DNA of 64,000 nt from Bacteroidales bacterium. GTDB taxonomy: Bacteria > Bacteroidota > Bacteroidia > Bacteroidales > F082. The notes beneath the pieces are model-generated. The model was not told the DNA's origin, ran no database searches, and worked only from the letters and a program-made list of their open reading frames with translations. Below, one piece after another: positions 25,238 through 33,128 of this stretch; position 1 is the first letter of the stretch, and each line of letters starts with the position of its first letter. Made by a program: the position numbers and the translations under genes. The DNA lies in the NCBI GenBank assembly GCA_024400395.1, contig JAKSMW010000008.1, positions 1-64,000 of the forward strand. Direction: 5' to 3'.

Positions 25238-27040
25238 CTATTCACATTCTTTAACCAGACGTACTAATCTGCCAACGCTTTTGAGGCCATTCGCCACAGT
25301 CGGTGAGACATAACCATATTCATTAACACAAAGATTCCAAGCCGACTTATCGCCTACAGCGCAGTTGGTTGAGGACCAGTAGTAGCATTCTGCGCCGACT
25401 TTTTGCAACAGATTTGTAGTACGGTAACCTCCTGCCGGCAGGAACACTGCACCTGCCGCCTCCATCACTGTCCAGTCGGCTTCAGTGAACGTATTATCAT
25501 TGAAATTAGCCATTCCCGATTCCCATGAATCAAGGAATTTCCCGTAGGTGAACGACAGTCCTTCGGGTGTGGTCCATTCATCTGGCAGGATTATGAGTCC
25601 GTTTGTCCCAGCCACTTTGCCGAGTCCCCACAGTCTGTTTCCGTTGGTGTCGGCGCGTTTCTTAAGGAGATATTCCCATTCGCCGCCTTCGCCGCCTGTA
25701 AGTGTGCGCCAGCCTTTGCCTTCGTTATAGATCTCGTTGTAGCCCCAGTCGGCTGTCGCCGGTGTTTGGCTGTCAAGATTCTTGTTATCATATCCGTAGG
25801 CGAAATATTCGCCGCGATAATCACCGACTGTTGCATACGGCTGGTAAGAGAATTTGCCATCCACCCCCTCCTGATGGAAGTAGCCCGATGTCCCCCAACC
25901 GAAGAGGTCGCGGACGGCTGCCTTGTCGTCGTCGATCATGTCAGGGCTTCCGCTGCCGGTGTTGTATTTGCCGGCGTATGTTGTTCCGAGGTCCACGTTG
26001 CCGTGGTTAGGTACCCAAGCTTCTCCGGGTCCGCCGCCGAGCACGTGCCACTGTTTCTCGGCGAAGCGCCATTTCTGTCCTTCTGGGGCCTGTCCCCAAT
26101 ATTGCAGGTTTCCCTTTGAGAAGATCACCACTTTGTTGTCGGAGACATGAAACTTTCCTGGCTCGGGTTCAATGACGGGGAACTCCACGCCATCGCCATT
26201 GTCATTCTTGGTGTAGAAGACATTTTTCGCCATTGTTACATTAGGTTTGCTTGCGACCTTGTCATTTCCTGAGAGGCAGACGGTTTTGTCTGTCACCGGC
26301 ATGGCGGCGACGATGTATCCTGCTGCGTTATCATGGCTGACGCCGTTGAATGTCGAGGTTATCCCTGCATTGTCGCCGACACTCGGGACGGCCACATTTT
26401 CCATGTTGCCGTCAGCTTTGAACCGGATACCGTTGTACTCGATTCCCGACATTTTCACTGTGGTGGAGCCTGATTCAGGCAGCAGGTTCTGCAGGTTAAA
26501 CTTCAGCACGGCATAAGGGAGTTCCATTGTCCCGCTGTACTGTCCTTCGGCGTTAACGTTGACATCGACATAAGTCACGATCATGTCCTTCAGGCTGCCT
26601 TCACCGTCGATATTGCCGTTCTGCGAAGAGAGGTCCAAGGTCGCGGTATGGGCTTCAGAGCTGAAGCCACAGCCGGAGGCGAAATAATAGAAACGGAGGC
26701 TGCCCGTTGCAGGGACGTTCTCGAGTGTGCCAGTGAACGTGGCGGTAGTCTGACCGTCACATTCAGGGTCGATGGCCAAGCTGCCACAGTACATGCCGCC
26801 GTTGAATGTCGATTATGCACTGCCATAAACATGAAGCACATCACTCCCATCCCATGTCATGTTCAATGCGTTCAGGGCATTGTCCAAACTGATTTTACAA
26901 CCATTTCCGGAGGTTGAGAATGTCACGTTTTGCGTTGTTCCGACGTATCCTGCGGCATTCATCTTGATGGCAGGCTTCATGCACTGTGACAGCCCCGTCA
27001 CCAATGCAAACGCCGCCAATAATAATGATAGTTTCTTCAT
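25238..27040 (-). pseudogene. Fimbrillin-like lipoprotein interrupted by an in-frame stop codon
   Basis: The frame opens at 27040 with a lipoprotein signal (MKKLSLLLAAFALVTGLSQC) and reads 75 codons to VLHVYGSA, then TAA at 26813-26815, then continues in the same frame with STFNGGMYCGSLAID to the normal stop at 25238. The paralogue at 23518 has LYVYGSQTDDFTDGKYCGEL over the same stretch, so the break is a single codon in an otherwise intact gene of about 600 codons. The rest carries the same fimbrillin-like and FISUMP-like domains (KVVIFSKGNLQYWGQ, GAVFLPAGGYR). Downstream initiation at ATG 26794 would lack an export signal. Nonsense mutation, sequencing error and recoding are all possible. 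Confidence 0.75.
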
Positions 27041-27111
27041 TTGTAACGATTGATTTTTTAAATTTTCAAACCTTTTTAATTTTCAAATCTCGATTCACGT
27101 TGTTTTTCGGA

Positions 27112-27249
27112 TCAGAGCGAGCCGCTGCCCACGCCGATGGTGAAACTTTTTACCGGTTGCGGTGCGCTCGCGGCGTAGCCTTGTTCTGTCATGAAGCTTG
27201 TCGCTTCGATTCTTGGGGCTTCGTAGCCCGTTTTTTTGCTGGTTTTCAT
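27112..27249 (-). CDS. 45-residue conserved-type small protein upstream of the fimbrillin-like gene
   Basis: ATG 27247-27249 opens 45 codons starting MKTSKKTGYEAPRIEATSFM and ending VGSGSL before TGA. Short proteins with the pattern (Y/T)-x-x-P-x-(I/V)-E at the N-terminus are common in Bacteroidales directly before fimbrillin-like or FISUMP lipoprotein genes. No signal peptide. Role unknown. Codon use looks genuine and it sits 71 bases upstream of the lipoprotein start, after a long untranslated leader. Confidence 0.65.
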   Translation of the reverse strand: MKTSKKTGYEAPRIEATSFMTEQGYAASAPQPVKSFTIGVGSGSL

Positions 27250-27590
27250 TTTACTTTTTTTTAGTTTCTAATTATTTTTAATGTCGTTAGTGTCGATTAA
27301 TGTCATTAATGTCTTGAAAAAAGATCCCCTGAAACTCCTGAAGCCCTTGAAACCTCCGAAACCCCCAAAGCCCCTGACTTGCGGTCAGCGGCGGAGTTTG
27401 TGTTTTTTCGTAAATTACTGATTGATAATAAATTATACAACGGGAGGGGTAATTCCCGAACGCCTCAACGCTATTTCATGCATCGGGGTCACCTGTAATT
27501 GATATGTCGTTGGTATGTCTTTCATTTCGGCGGCAAAAATACGGAATTATTCAACACAGCAAACATTTTTTTGATTTTTTTTGCACCCTG
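27250..27590 (-). promoter_or_regulatory. Long leader and promoter of the small-protein/fimbrillin operon
   Basis: There is no gene here. A -7 box on the minus strand (TATTTTTG at 27534-27541) would give a leader of about 280 bases. The leader contains a CTGAAACCC-type repeat block (27329-27379). Confidence 0.45.
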
Positions 27591-27591
27591 T

Positions 27592-27746
27592 CGGGCACAC
27601 GTGCCGGACATAATGCCGGGCGACTCCAGACACACGTGATGTGCATGCCAGACATCATGTCGGGCGGCTACGAGCACACATGTCATGCATGCCGGGCACA
27701 CGTGCCGTGTACCCGGTTATTGAGGTACTGCCCTGCGGGCAGCCCG
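27592..27746. repeat. Palindrome-rich repeat array sharing a 56-bp block with 47934
   Basis: Three imperfect units built of CACACGTG, ATGTGCATGCC, CATCATGTC and GGCACACGTGCC follow each other. The last part (27691-27746, containing TACCCGGTTATTGAGGTACT) is nearly identical to 47934-47989. No coding potential is evident. Probably a degraded or expanding palindromic element. Confidence 0.6.
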
Positions 27747-27752
27747 TTGTCC

Positions 27753-28259
27753 TCACTCCTCCATCGCCTCGAATTTCTTCACGAGTTCCTCTGGCGTGAG
27801 ACCGAGGTTTTCGATGGATGCGCGGCAGTCGGCGGCCATTTCGCCATCTGGATACAGCTCAAGATATTTCTCGTATGCGGCCTTGGCCTGTTCGACATCG
27901 TTGTAACGTGTCTCATAGATGAAACCTTTCACGAACACAGCCATCTGTGTCTTCTCATAATCAGGATATTCAGCGATGAGACGGTCGATGATGCCGAATG
28001 TCTTGGTCGGGTTGTCGAAATTCATCGAGACATCCATTGCCTTGAAAAGATATTCCGCAGACTGTTGGTTTTCCGTGTTTTGCGTCGCGAAATCGCAATA
28101 GGCGTCAACGAGCTGCTCCGCGATTTCAGGATTCATCGCGCTTTCCGTCGAGAAAGCCTGTTTTTCGAGTTTCGCAATCTTGTCCGACAGATTTTCATTT
28201 CCGCAACTGAAAATCATCATGGCAAGCGCTATTATTAATAAAGGTGTGAGTTTCTTCAT
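27753..28259 (-). CDS. Lipoprotein with tetratricopeptide-like repeats
   Basis: A 168-residue protein. Lipobox ALAMMIFSC near residue 19. The rest is helical, with TPR-like pairs (IDRLIAEYPDYEKTQMAVFV, YNDVEQAKAAYEKYLELYPD) as in BamD or YbgF-like periplasmic scaffold proteins. It is too short for BamD and lacks its conserved sequence, so the function is open. The palindromic array follows directly after its stop, and a GTTTCAAA repeat lies before its start. Confidence 0.7.
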   Translation of the reverse strand: MKKLTPLLIIALAMMIFSCGNENLSDKIAKLEKQAFSTESAMNPEIAEQLVDAYCDFATQNTENQQSAEYLFKAMDVSMNFDNPTKTFGIIDRLIAEYPDYEKTQMAVFVKGFIYETRYNDVEQAKAAYEKYLELYPDGEMAADCRASIENLGLTPEELVKKFEAMEE

Positions 28260-28261
28260 TT

Positions 28262-28375
28262 TGTTTCAAAAGTTTCAGAGTTTCAAAAGTTTCAAAGTTT
28301 CAAAAGTTTCAAAAGTTTCAGAGTTTCAAAAGTTTCAAAGTTTCAAAGTTTCAAAAGTTTCAGAGTTTCAAAGGT
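28262..28375. repeat. (GTTTCAAA)n spacer repeat
   Basis: About a dozen tandem units of AGTTTCAAA and AGTTTCAGA with small variations. The same family occurs at 44749-44825. Units of 8-9 bases without spacers exclude a CRISPR array. Confidence 0.85.
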
Positions 28376-28425
28376 GATGAAAGTAAGAGTTTTCTTGCGT
28401 CAGCCTCTTTTAACTTTCAACTCGT

Positions 28426-28998
28426 TTATCTTTTTCCTTTTTTCTTATTCGGGAAAATCATCTTGTAATCGACTTCCACGCGGCCTTCGGAGATGTTGCG
28501 CAGTTTGTTTTTAAGCAGCATCTTGCGCATCGAGCTGAGGCGGTCAACATAGACTTTGCCTTCGAGATGGTCGTATTCGTGCTGGATGACGCGTGCCACG
28601 ATGCCGGAGAACGTGTCTTCATGTTCCTCGAAATTCTCATCCAAATAATTGATTTTCACAATGCTTGGGCGTTCCACGTCTTCGCCCATTTCGGGCAGGC
28701 TGAGGCAGCCTTCCTTGAAGGTCCACGGTTCGCCGGAGAGTTCGACGATCTCGGCATTTATGAAAACCTTCTTCACGCCGGCACCGTCGGGATATTTCTC
28801 CTTGAAAGGGTCGCAGTCGATGACGAAAAGCCGGATCGACTTGTTCACCTGCGGCGCGGCGAGGCCGACACCTTCGGAATGATACATCGTCTCGAACATG
28901 TCGGTGATAAGTTTCTGAATCTCAGGTGTGTTCTCTTCAATATCTTCGGCCACTCGTTTCAAAACAGGATGGCCGTATGCAACAACTGGTAAAATCAT
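28426..28998 (-). CDS. def: Peptide deformylase
   Basis: A 190-residue metalloenzyme that removes the N-formyl group from nascent proteins. All three motifs are present: GVGLAAPQV (motif 1), EGCLSLPE (motif 2, Cys ligand) and QHEYDHLEGKVYVDRL (motif 3, HExxH). The C-terminal tail is basic (NKKKGKR). It stands next to ruvX, a common Bacteroidota arrangement. Confidence 0.97.
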   Translation of the reverse strand: MILPVVAYGHPVLKRVAEDIEENTPEIQKLITDMFETMYHSEGVGLAAPQVNKSIRLFVIDCDPFKEKYPDGAGVKKVFINAEIVELSGEPWTFKEGCLSLPEMGEDVERPSIVKINYLDENFEEHEDTFSGIVARVIQHEYDHLEGKVYVDRLSSMRKMLLKNKLRNISEGRVEVDYKMIFPNKKKGKR

Positions 28999-29058
28999 AT
29001 TGGTTGAAAGTTTGTAAAGTTATAAAGTTTGTAAAGCATTAGAGACTTTCGTCTTCAA

Positions 29059-29502
29059 TTATAAATCCGCCGGCGTTTTCCGGCTCTGGTTTTGATTGAA
29101 CTCCATGAACGACTGCAGGATCAACGTCGCGCTGATGGTGTCAACGAGTTCTTTGTTCTGCCGCTGTTTCCTGCTCAATCCGGCATCAAGCATGGCCTGA
29201 TGTGCAATCATCGAGGTGAAACGCTCGTCGTAGCGTTTTATTTCAATGGCCGGGAAAGTTTTTTCGAGCTGTCTCACGAACGGTTCGATGTACTTCGCCG
29301 ACTCCGAGGCGTTGTTTTTCATGTCTTTCGGTTCACCCACGACGATAACATCGACTTGTTCGGTCTTGACATAGTTCTGTATGAAGGCCATCAGCTCATG
29401 CGCCGGCACGTTGGTCAATCCGTTGGCGACAATACGCAACGGGTCGGTCACGGCGACACCGCAACGCTTTCTGCCATAATCAATTGCCATTATTCTACCC
29501 AT
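29059..29502 (-). CDS. ruvX: Holliday junction resolvase-like protein YqgF/RuvX
   Basis: A 147-residue RNase H-fold protein with MAIDYGRKRCGVAVTDPLRI (first Asp), IVVGEPKDMKNNASESA and YDERFTSMIA followed by a late Asp. Members act in 16S rRNA 5'-end processing and/or as resolvases. Its own promoter is seen upstream. Confidence 0.93.
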   Translation of the reverse strand: MGRIMAIDYGRKRCGVAVTDPLRIVANGLTNVPAHELMAFIQNYVKTEQVDVIVVGEPKDMKNNASESAKYIEPFVRQLEKTFPAIEIKRYDERFTSMIAHQAMLDAGLSRKQRQNKELVDTISATLILQSFMEFNQNQSRKTPADL

Positions 29503-29516
29503 TCCAAAAATTTTTG

Positions 29517-29524
29517 CAAAAATA
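29517..29524 (-). promoter_or_regulatory. -7 box of the ruvX promoter
   Basis: On the minus strand this reads TATTTTTG, 15 bases upstream of the ruvX start. An AAAGTTTATAA-type repeat (29535-29580) lies further upstream. Confidence 0.55.
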
Positions 29525-29614
29525 ACTATTTTTTAGTTAGAAAGTTTGTAAAGTTTATAAACTTTTAAAGTTTGAGAAGTGTTTTTACCGTTGAAAAAAA
29601 ATTTTCAAAAAAAG

Positions 29615-29644
29615 TTGTGCGTATTGAAAAATGTTGTACTTTTG
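29615..29644 (+). promoter_or_regulatory. Promoter of tRNA-His
   Basis: TTG at 29615-29617 (-33) and TACTTTTG at 29637-29644 (-7) have 19-base spacing. The tRNA starts 17 bases after the box. Confidence 0.75.
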
Positions 29645-29660
29645 CACCCGCAAACCCGAT

Positions 29661-29735
29661 GGTAGATGTAGCTCAGCTGGTTAGAGTACCGGATTGTGGT
29701 TCCGTGGGTCGTGGGTTCGAATCCCACCTTCTACC
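29661..29735 (+). tRNA. tRNA-His (GTG)
   Basis: The cloverleaf has anticodon GTG at about 29695-29697, T-loop GTTCGAATC and the His-specific extra G-1 (29661) opposite C73 (29735). Acceptor pair 6-67 is T-T, a mismatch. CCA is not encoded. Its terminator lies inside the convergent dapD gene. Confidence 0.95.
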
Positions 29736-29736
29736 C

Positions 29737-30546
29737 TCAGACTTGAACATCTCTCAACGCCTCGTTGAGGGATGTTTTTTTATCCGTTGACTCATTTCTT
29801 TTCTTTATTATCAGCGCGCACGCCACTTGGAAGTCGCCGGCGGGGAAATGCTTTGTAAATGAGCCGGGTACGACCACCGAGCGGGTCGGGACGAAGCCTC
29901 TGTATTCGACGGGTTCATTTCCCGTGACATCGATTATCCTTGTCGATTGCGTGATGACGGTGTTCGCGCCGAGCACGGCTTCCTCTTCAATCCTTACGCC
30001 TTCGACGATGATGCAGCGCGAGCCGATGAAGCAGTTGTCTTCGATGATGACGGGGGCTGCCTGCACCGGTTCCAGCACGCCGCCGACGCCGACGCCGCCG
30101 CTCAGATGCACGTTTTTCCCAATCTGCGCGCATGACCCGACGGTGGCCCACGTGTCAACCATAGTGCCGCTATCGACATATGCGCCGATGTTGACGTACG
30201 ACGGCATCAGAACCACACCTTTATTAATAAAGGCTCCGTAACGCACCGTCGCCGGAGGCACCACGCGCACGCCGGCCTGCTCGAAACCGTCCTTAAGAGC
30301 AATCTTGTCGTGATACTCGAAGATGCCGCTTTTACTGACTTCCATCTTGTTAATCGGGAAAAACATGATGACGGCTTTCTTGAGCCATTCGTTCACAACC
30401 CATTGTCCGTCAATCTTTTCGGCGATACGGAGCTGCCCGCGGTCGAGAAGACGCACCACCTCGCGGATGGCGTCGCAGGTGTCTTTTCCCTCAAGCAAAG
30501 AACGGTCATCCCATGCGTTTTCTATTATTTTTTTTAAGCTGCCCAT
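29737..30546 (-). CDS. dapD: Tetrahydrodipicolinate N-succinyltransferase
   Basis: A 269-residue enzyme of the succinylase branch of lysine/meso-DAP synthesis. The C-terminal left-handed beta-helix is evident (hexapeptide repeats in VNIGAYVDSGTMVDTWATVG, SCAQIGKNVHLSGGVGVGGV, IIVEGVRIEEEAVLGANTVI). Start MGSLKKIIENAWDD at 30546 gives the normal length; the upstream extension is hydrophobic and covers the promoter. Its product feeds MurE (DNPR type) of this window. The last codons overlap the tRNA-His terminator. Confidence 0.96.
   Translation of the reverse strand: MGSLKKIIENAWDDRSLLEGKDTCDAIREVVRLLDRGQLRIAEKIDGQWVVNEWLKKAVIMFFPINKMEVSKSGIFEYHDKIALKDGFEQAGVRVVPPATVRYGAFINKGVVLMPSYVNIGAYVDSGTMVDTWATVGSCAQIGKNVHLSGGVGVGGVLEPVQAAPVIIEDNCFIGSRCIIVEGVRIEEEAVLGANTVITQSTRIIDVTGNEPVEYRGFVPTRSVVVPGSFTKHFPAGDFQVACALIIKKRNESTDKKTSLNEALRDVQV
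29746..29781 (+). terminator. Terminator of tRNA-His embedded in the dapD 3' coding end
   Basis: A 14-bp stem (29746-29759 with 29763-29776, core CTCAACG/CGTTGAG, one G-T pair) with loop CCT is followed by a T-run ending at 29781. The same bases encode the last residues of DapD on the opposite strand. Confidence 0.85.
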
Positions 30547-30567
30547 AATTTTATGTAAATGAAAGTG

Positions 30568-30596
30568 CAAATGTAAGACAAAAATAAATATCTTTG
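30568..30596. promoter_or_regulatory. Divergent promoters of dapD and the ABC permease gene
   Basis: On the minus strand TACATTTG (30568-30575) and TATTTTTG (30579-30586) are candidate -7 boxes for dapD. On the plus strand TATCTTTG (30589-30596) stands 18 bases before the permease ATG. Confidence 0.6.
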
Positions 30597-30613
30597 CCCA
30601 ATAATTTTTCACG

Positions 30614-31780
30614 ATGAAAAACAAGGAATTTCTATCTCCGTCGCAGATTGCATGGCAGCGTTACAGGAAAAATGTAACCGGCATGATTTCATTGATTTTC
30701 ATTATATTATGCATTTTGGTAGCGATATTTGCATATTACATCATTCCCGACGACACTCCCGATGCGAACACTCAGATTCTCGAGATAAGCACGCAGAAGC
30801 CCGGATTTGCAGTCGATGTCCTGCTCGTCCCGAAGCCCATCCATGTCGAAAAAGCCGGATTCTGGAAGAAACTCCTCAACGGGCAGCCGAGCCAATACCG
30901 TCAGATTCCGTTTGACTCATTAGAAATCGGGGAAAAGACGACGACCGTTTATATCTTCAACCCCGAACATTCCGGCAAGGTGAAGACTGAAGTTATTGAC
31001 CACGAAATATTCACCACGAATCACACGAATAGCACGAATCGAATTGATTTCACCACGAATTGCACGAATCACACGAATTGCACGAATATTGAGGATTTCG
31101 TTGTTCACAGGCGTTATCTTCTCGGCACCGACCAGTTCGGGCGAGATTTTTTGAGCAGGCTGTTGTTGGGAACGAGGATCAGTCTTTCGGTCGGTTTCAT
31201 CGCGGTCATCCTCAGCGTGGTCATCGGTTTGCTCATCGGCGGGGTCGGTGGTTTTTTCCGCGGTCGCGTTGACGATGTGGTTATGTGGTTCATCAATGTG
31301 GTGTGGTCGCTTCCCACGTTGTTGATTGTCATAGCGATAACATTTGCGTTGGGCAAGGGCATCGTTCAGGTTTTCATCGCCGTCGGCCTCACTATGTGGG
31401 TTGAGGTAGCGCGTGTGACGCGCGGTCAGATACTTTCCATCAGGGAGACGACTTTTGTCGAAGCCGGCCGCGCCTTGGGATTCAGAAACGCACGAATCAT
31501 CATCCGACATATCATCCCGAACGTGATAAACCCGATAATCGTCATCTCCGCCGCGAACTTCGCCACCGCGATATTGCTTGAGGCGGGATTGAGTTTCCTC
31601 GGCATCGGCGTGCAGCCCCCGATGCCGTCGTGGGGCTCGATGATTAAAGAAAACTACGCATATATCATCTTGAACGACGCGTATTTAGCGATACTCCCCG
31701 GCATCGCCATCATGCTTCTGGTACTCGCCTTCATGCTGATGGGCAACGCATTACGCGAGGCACTGAACGTCAAGAAATAA
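30614..31780 (+). CDS. ABC transporter permease, DppC/OppC family
   Basis: A 388-residue inner-membrane permease of the peptide/nickel class. There is an N-terminal membrane helix (residues 22-42), a periplasmic region, HRRYLLGTDQFGRDFLSRLL (the DppC signature around residue 170), and the EAA loop EAGRALGFRNARIIIRHIIP with five further membrane segments. Partner genes (DppB, ATPases, binding protein) are not in the window. The periplasmic region holds an in-frame low-complexity insert, NHTNSTN...NCTNHTNCTN, encoded by the CACGAAT repeat at 31012-31087, not expected in the family. Confidence 0.9.
   Translation: MKNKEFLSPSQIAWQRYRKNVTGMISLIFIILCILVAIFAYYIIPDDTPDANTQILEISTQKPGFAVDVLLVPKPIHVEKAGFWKKLLNGQPSQYRQIPFDSLEIGEKTTTVYIFNPEHSGKVKTEVIDHEIFTTNHTNSTNRIDFTTNCTNHTNCTNIEDFVVHRRYLLGTDQFGRDFLSRLLLGTRISLSVGFIAVILSVVIGLLIGGVGGFFRGRVDDVVMWFINVVWSLPTLLIVIAITFALGKGIVQVFIAVGLTMWVEVARVTRGQILSIRETTFVEAGRALGFRNARIIIRHIIPNVINPIIVISAANFATAILLEAGLSFLGIGVQPPMPSWGSMIKENYAYIILNDAYLAILPGIAIMLLVLAFMLMGNALREALNVKK
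31012..31087 (+). repeat. CACGAAT repeat expansion inside the permease gene
   Basis: The unit CACGAAT(TG/CA/AG) repeats about eight times and reads in frame as Thr-Asn-(His/Cys/Ser). The same motif, CACCACGAATTTTCACGAAT, occurs in non-coding DNA at 49481-49500. Confidence 0.85.
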
Positions 31781-31790
31781 ATTTGAAAAA

Positions 31791-31824
31791 TTTGTTTTTC
31801 CTGCAAAAAAATTTTGTATTTTTG
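31791..31824 (+). promoter_or_regulatory. Promoter of tRNA-Leu (and possibly tig)
   Basis: TTTG at 31791-31794 and TATTTTTG at 31817-31824 fit the -33/-7 pattern. The tRNA starts 27 bases later. No terminator lies between the tRNA and tig, so both may share this promoter. Confidence 0.65.
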
Positions 31825-31850
31825 CGCGCTAAAAAAATTTAAGTTAAACA

Positions 31851-31932
31851 GCGGATGTGGCGTAATTGGTAGCCGCGCCAGACTTAGGATCTGGTTTCGT
31901 AAGAAGTATGGGTTCGAGTCCCTTCATCCGCA
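31851..31932 (+). tRNA. tRNA-Leu (TAG)
   Basis: Acceptor stem GCGGATG/CATCCGC, anticodon loop CTTAGGA with anticodon TAG, a variable arm and T-loop GGTTCGAGTCC. Discriminator A73; CCA is not encoded. Confidence 0.95.
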
Positions 31933-31955
31933 CTAATAATCAATATATTACAGAA

Positions 31956-33056
31956 ATGAAGACAACACAGACAGCAAAAGGCGACCTTCTCGCCACGATT
32001 CAGATTGAGATAGAAAAAGCCGACTACGCAGGCGAAGTCACAAAGGCATTGAAAGATTACCAGCACAAGGCTTCAGTCCCTGGATTCCGTCAGGGCAAGG
32101 TTCCGTTCGGGATGATTCAGAAAATGTACGGTGCGGCGGTCACTTTCGACAAGCTGAACCAGAAGGTCTCTGAAGCTCTTAACCAGCATATCAAAGACAA
32201 CAACCTCGACCTCATGGGCTACCCGCTTTCAGATCCTGAGAAAGAGCAGCCGGCGGACCCCGAGACTCAAGAGACAATGACATTCTACTTCGAGGCGGGT
32301 CTCAAGCCGGAAGTAAAAGTCAACCTCGCCGAGATCAGCATGGATTACTACAACATCAAGGCTTCGGAAAAAGAAATCGACGCCACGGTGACACGTATCC
32401 AGGAAAACAACAAAGCCGAAGACGGCACCGTCGCGGAACTCAACGAAGAGTTCTTCAAGAAGTTCTTCCCGGGCAAAGACATCAAAGACATCGAGACATT
32501 CCGCAAGGAAGTCGCCGCCGAGATGGAGAAACAGTATGTCATCGAAGCCGACAGGATGTTCTACAACCTCGCCATCGACAAGCTCGTGAACGAGATTAAG
32601 TTTGACATGCCTGACGCTTTCCTGAAACGCTGGATCGTCGCCAACAGCGAAGGCAAAATCACAGCCGAAGACGCAGAAAAGAATTACGACAACACATATT
32701 CAAAGACATTCAGATGGCAGCTCATCGAAGAATCCATTGCGAAGGCGAACCCTGAACTCGTTCTCAAAGAAGAAGAAATCAGGGAGTTTGTCACCAAGAT
32801 GTACTTCGGCCAGCTTGACATAACAAGCATGAACGAAGAGATGAAAGGCCGTCTCAACGGCATCGTTGACTCCATCTTGAAAGACGAGAAACAGCGTGAG
32901 ACGATTTACAACCAGGTCGCAGACCAGAAGTTCACAGCTTTCTTCAAGAACAACATGAAGGTCAACAATGTTGAGACAGACTATGAAGGCTTCGTGAAGG
33001 CAGTCATGCCGGAGATGCCAGAAATGCCGGCAGCCGAGACAACAGAAGAGAAATAA
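31956..33056 (+). CDS. tig: Trigger factor lacking the PPIase domain
   Basis: A 366-residue ribosome-associated chaperone, against about 430-450 in the family. The ribosome-binding domain is complete with the signature PGFRQGKVP at residues 42-50. Residues 121-150 (KVNLAEISMDYYNIKASEKE, IDATVTRIQE) are the linker that normally leads into the FKBP-type PPIase domain. Here they run within about ten residues into AELNEEFFKKFFPGKDIKDI, which in relatives follows the PPIase domain. The C-terminal chaperone domain is present, so the middle domain is cleanly missing. ATG 31956 was chosen because the upstream in-frame ATG lies inside the tRNA-Leu gene. The 3' neighbours clpP and clpX are the usual ones. 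Confidence 0.93.
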   Translation: MKTTQTAKGDLLATIQIEIEKADYAGEVTKALKDYQHKASVPGFRQGKVPFGMIQKMYGAAVTFDKLNQKVSEALNQHIKDNNLDLMGYPLSDPEKEQPADPETQETMTFYFEAGLKPEVKVNLAEISMDYYNIKASEKEIDATVTRIQENNKAEDGTVAELNEEFFKKFFPGKDIKDIETFRKEVAAEMEKQYVIEADRMFYNLAIDKLVNEIKFDMPDAFLKRWIVANSEGKITAEDAEKNYDNTYSKTFRWQLIEESIAKANPELVLKEEEIREFVTKMYFGQLDITSMNEEMKGRLNGIVDSILKDEKQRETIYNQVADQKFTAFFKNNMKVNNVETDYEGFVKAVMPEMPEMPAAETTEEK

Positions 33057-33078
33057 TCATTTAATTAAACAAAGGATG

Positions 33079-33105
33079 TAGAGGCGCCACCGTGTGACGT
33101 CTCTA
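33079..33105. repeat. Palindromic spacer element between tig and clpP
   Basis: TAGAGGCGCCAC and GTGACGTCTCTA form a 12-bp stem with one G-T pair and one mismatch. It lacks a following T-run, so it may be a REP-like element or an RNA processing site. Similar TAGAGACGT...ACGTCTCTA palindromes are dispersed in many Bacteroidota genomes (recalled, not searched). Confidence 0.55.
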
Positions 33106-33128
33106 TATTCGTCTAAACAAACAACATT

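Noticed and set aside
28262-28375. CRISPR-like regular array
   Set aside because: Units are 8-9 bases with no unique spacers and no cas genes nearby; it is a simple tandem repeat. The same holds for 44749-44918.
31866-31955. Longer trigger factor starting inside tRNA-Leu
   Set aside because: The extra 30 residues are the translated tRNA gene; ATG 31956 begins the ribosome-binding domain.
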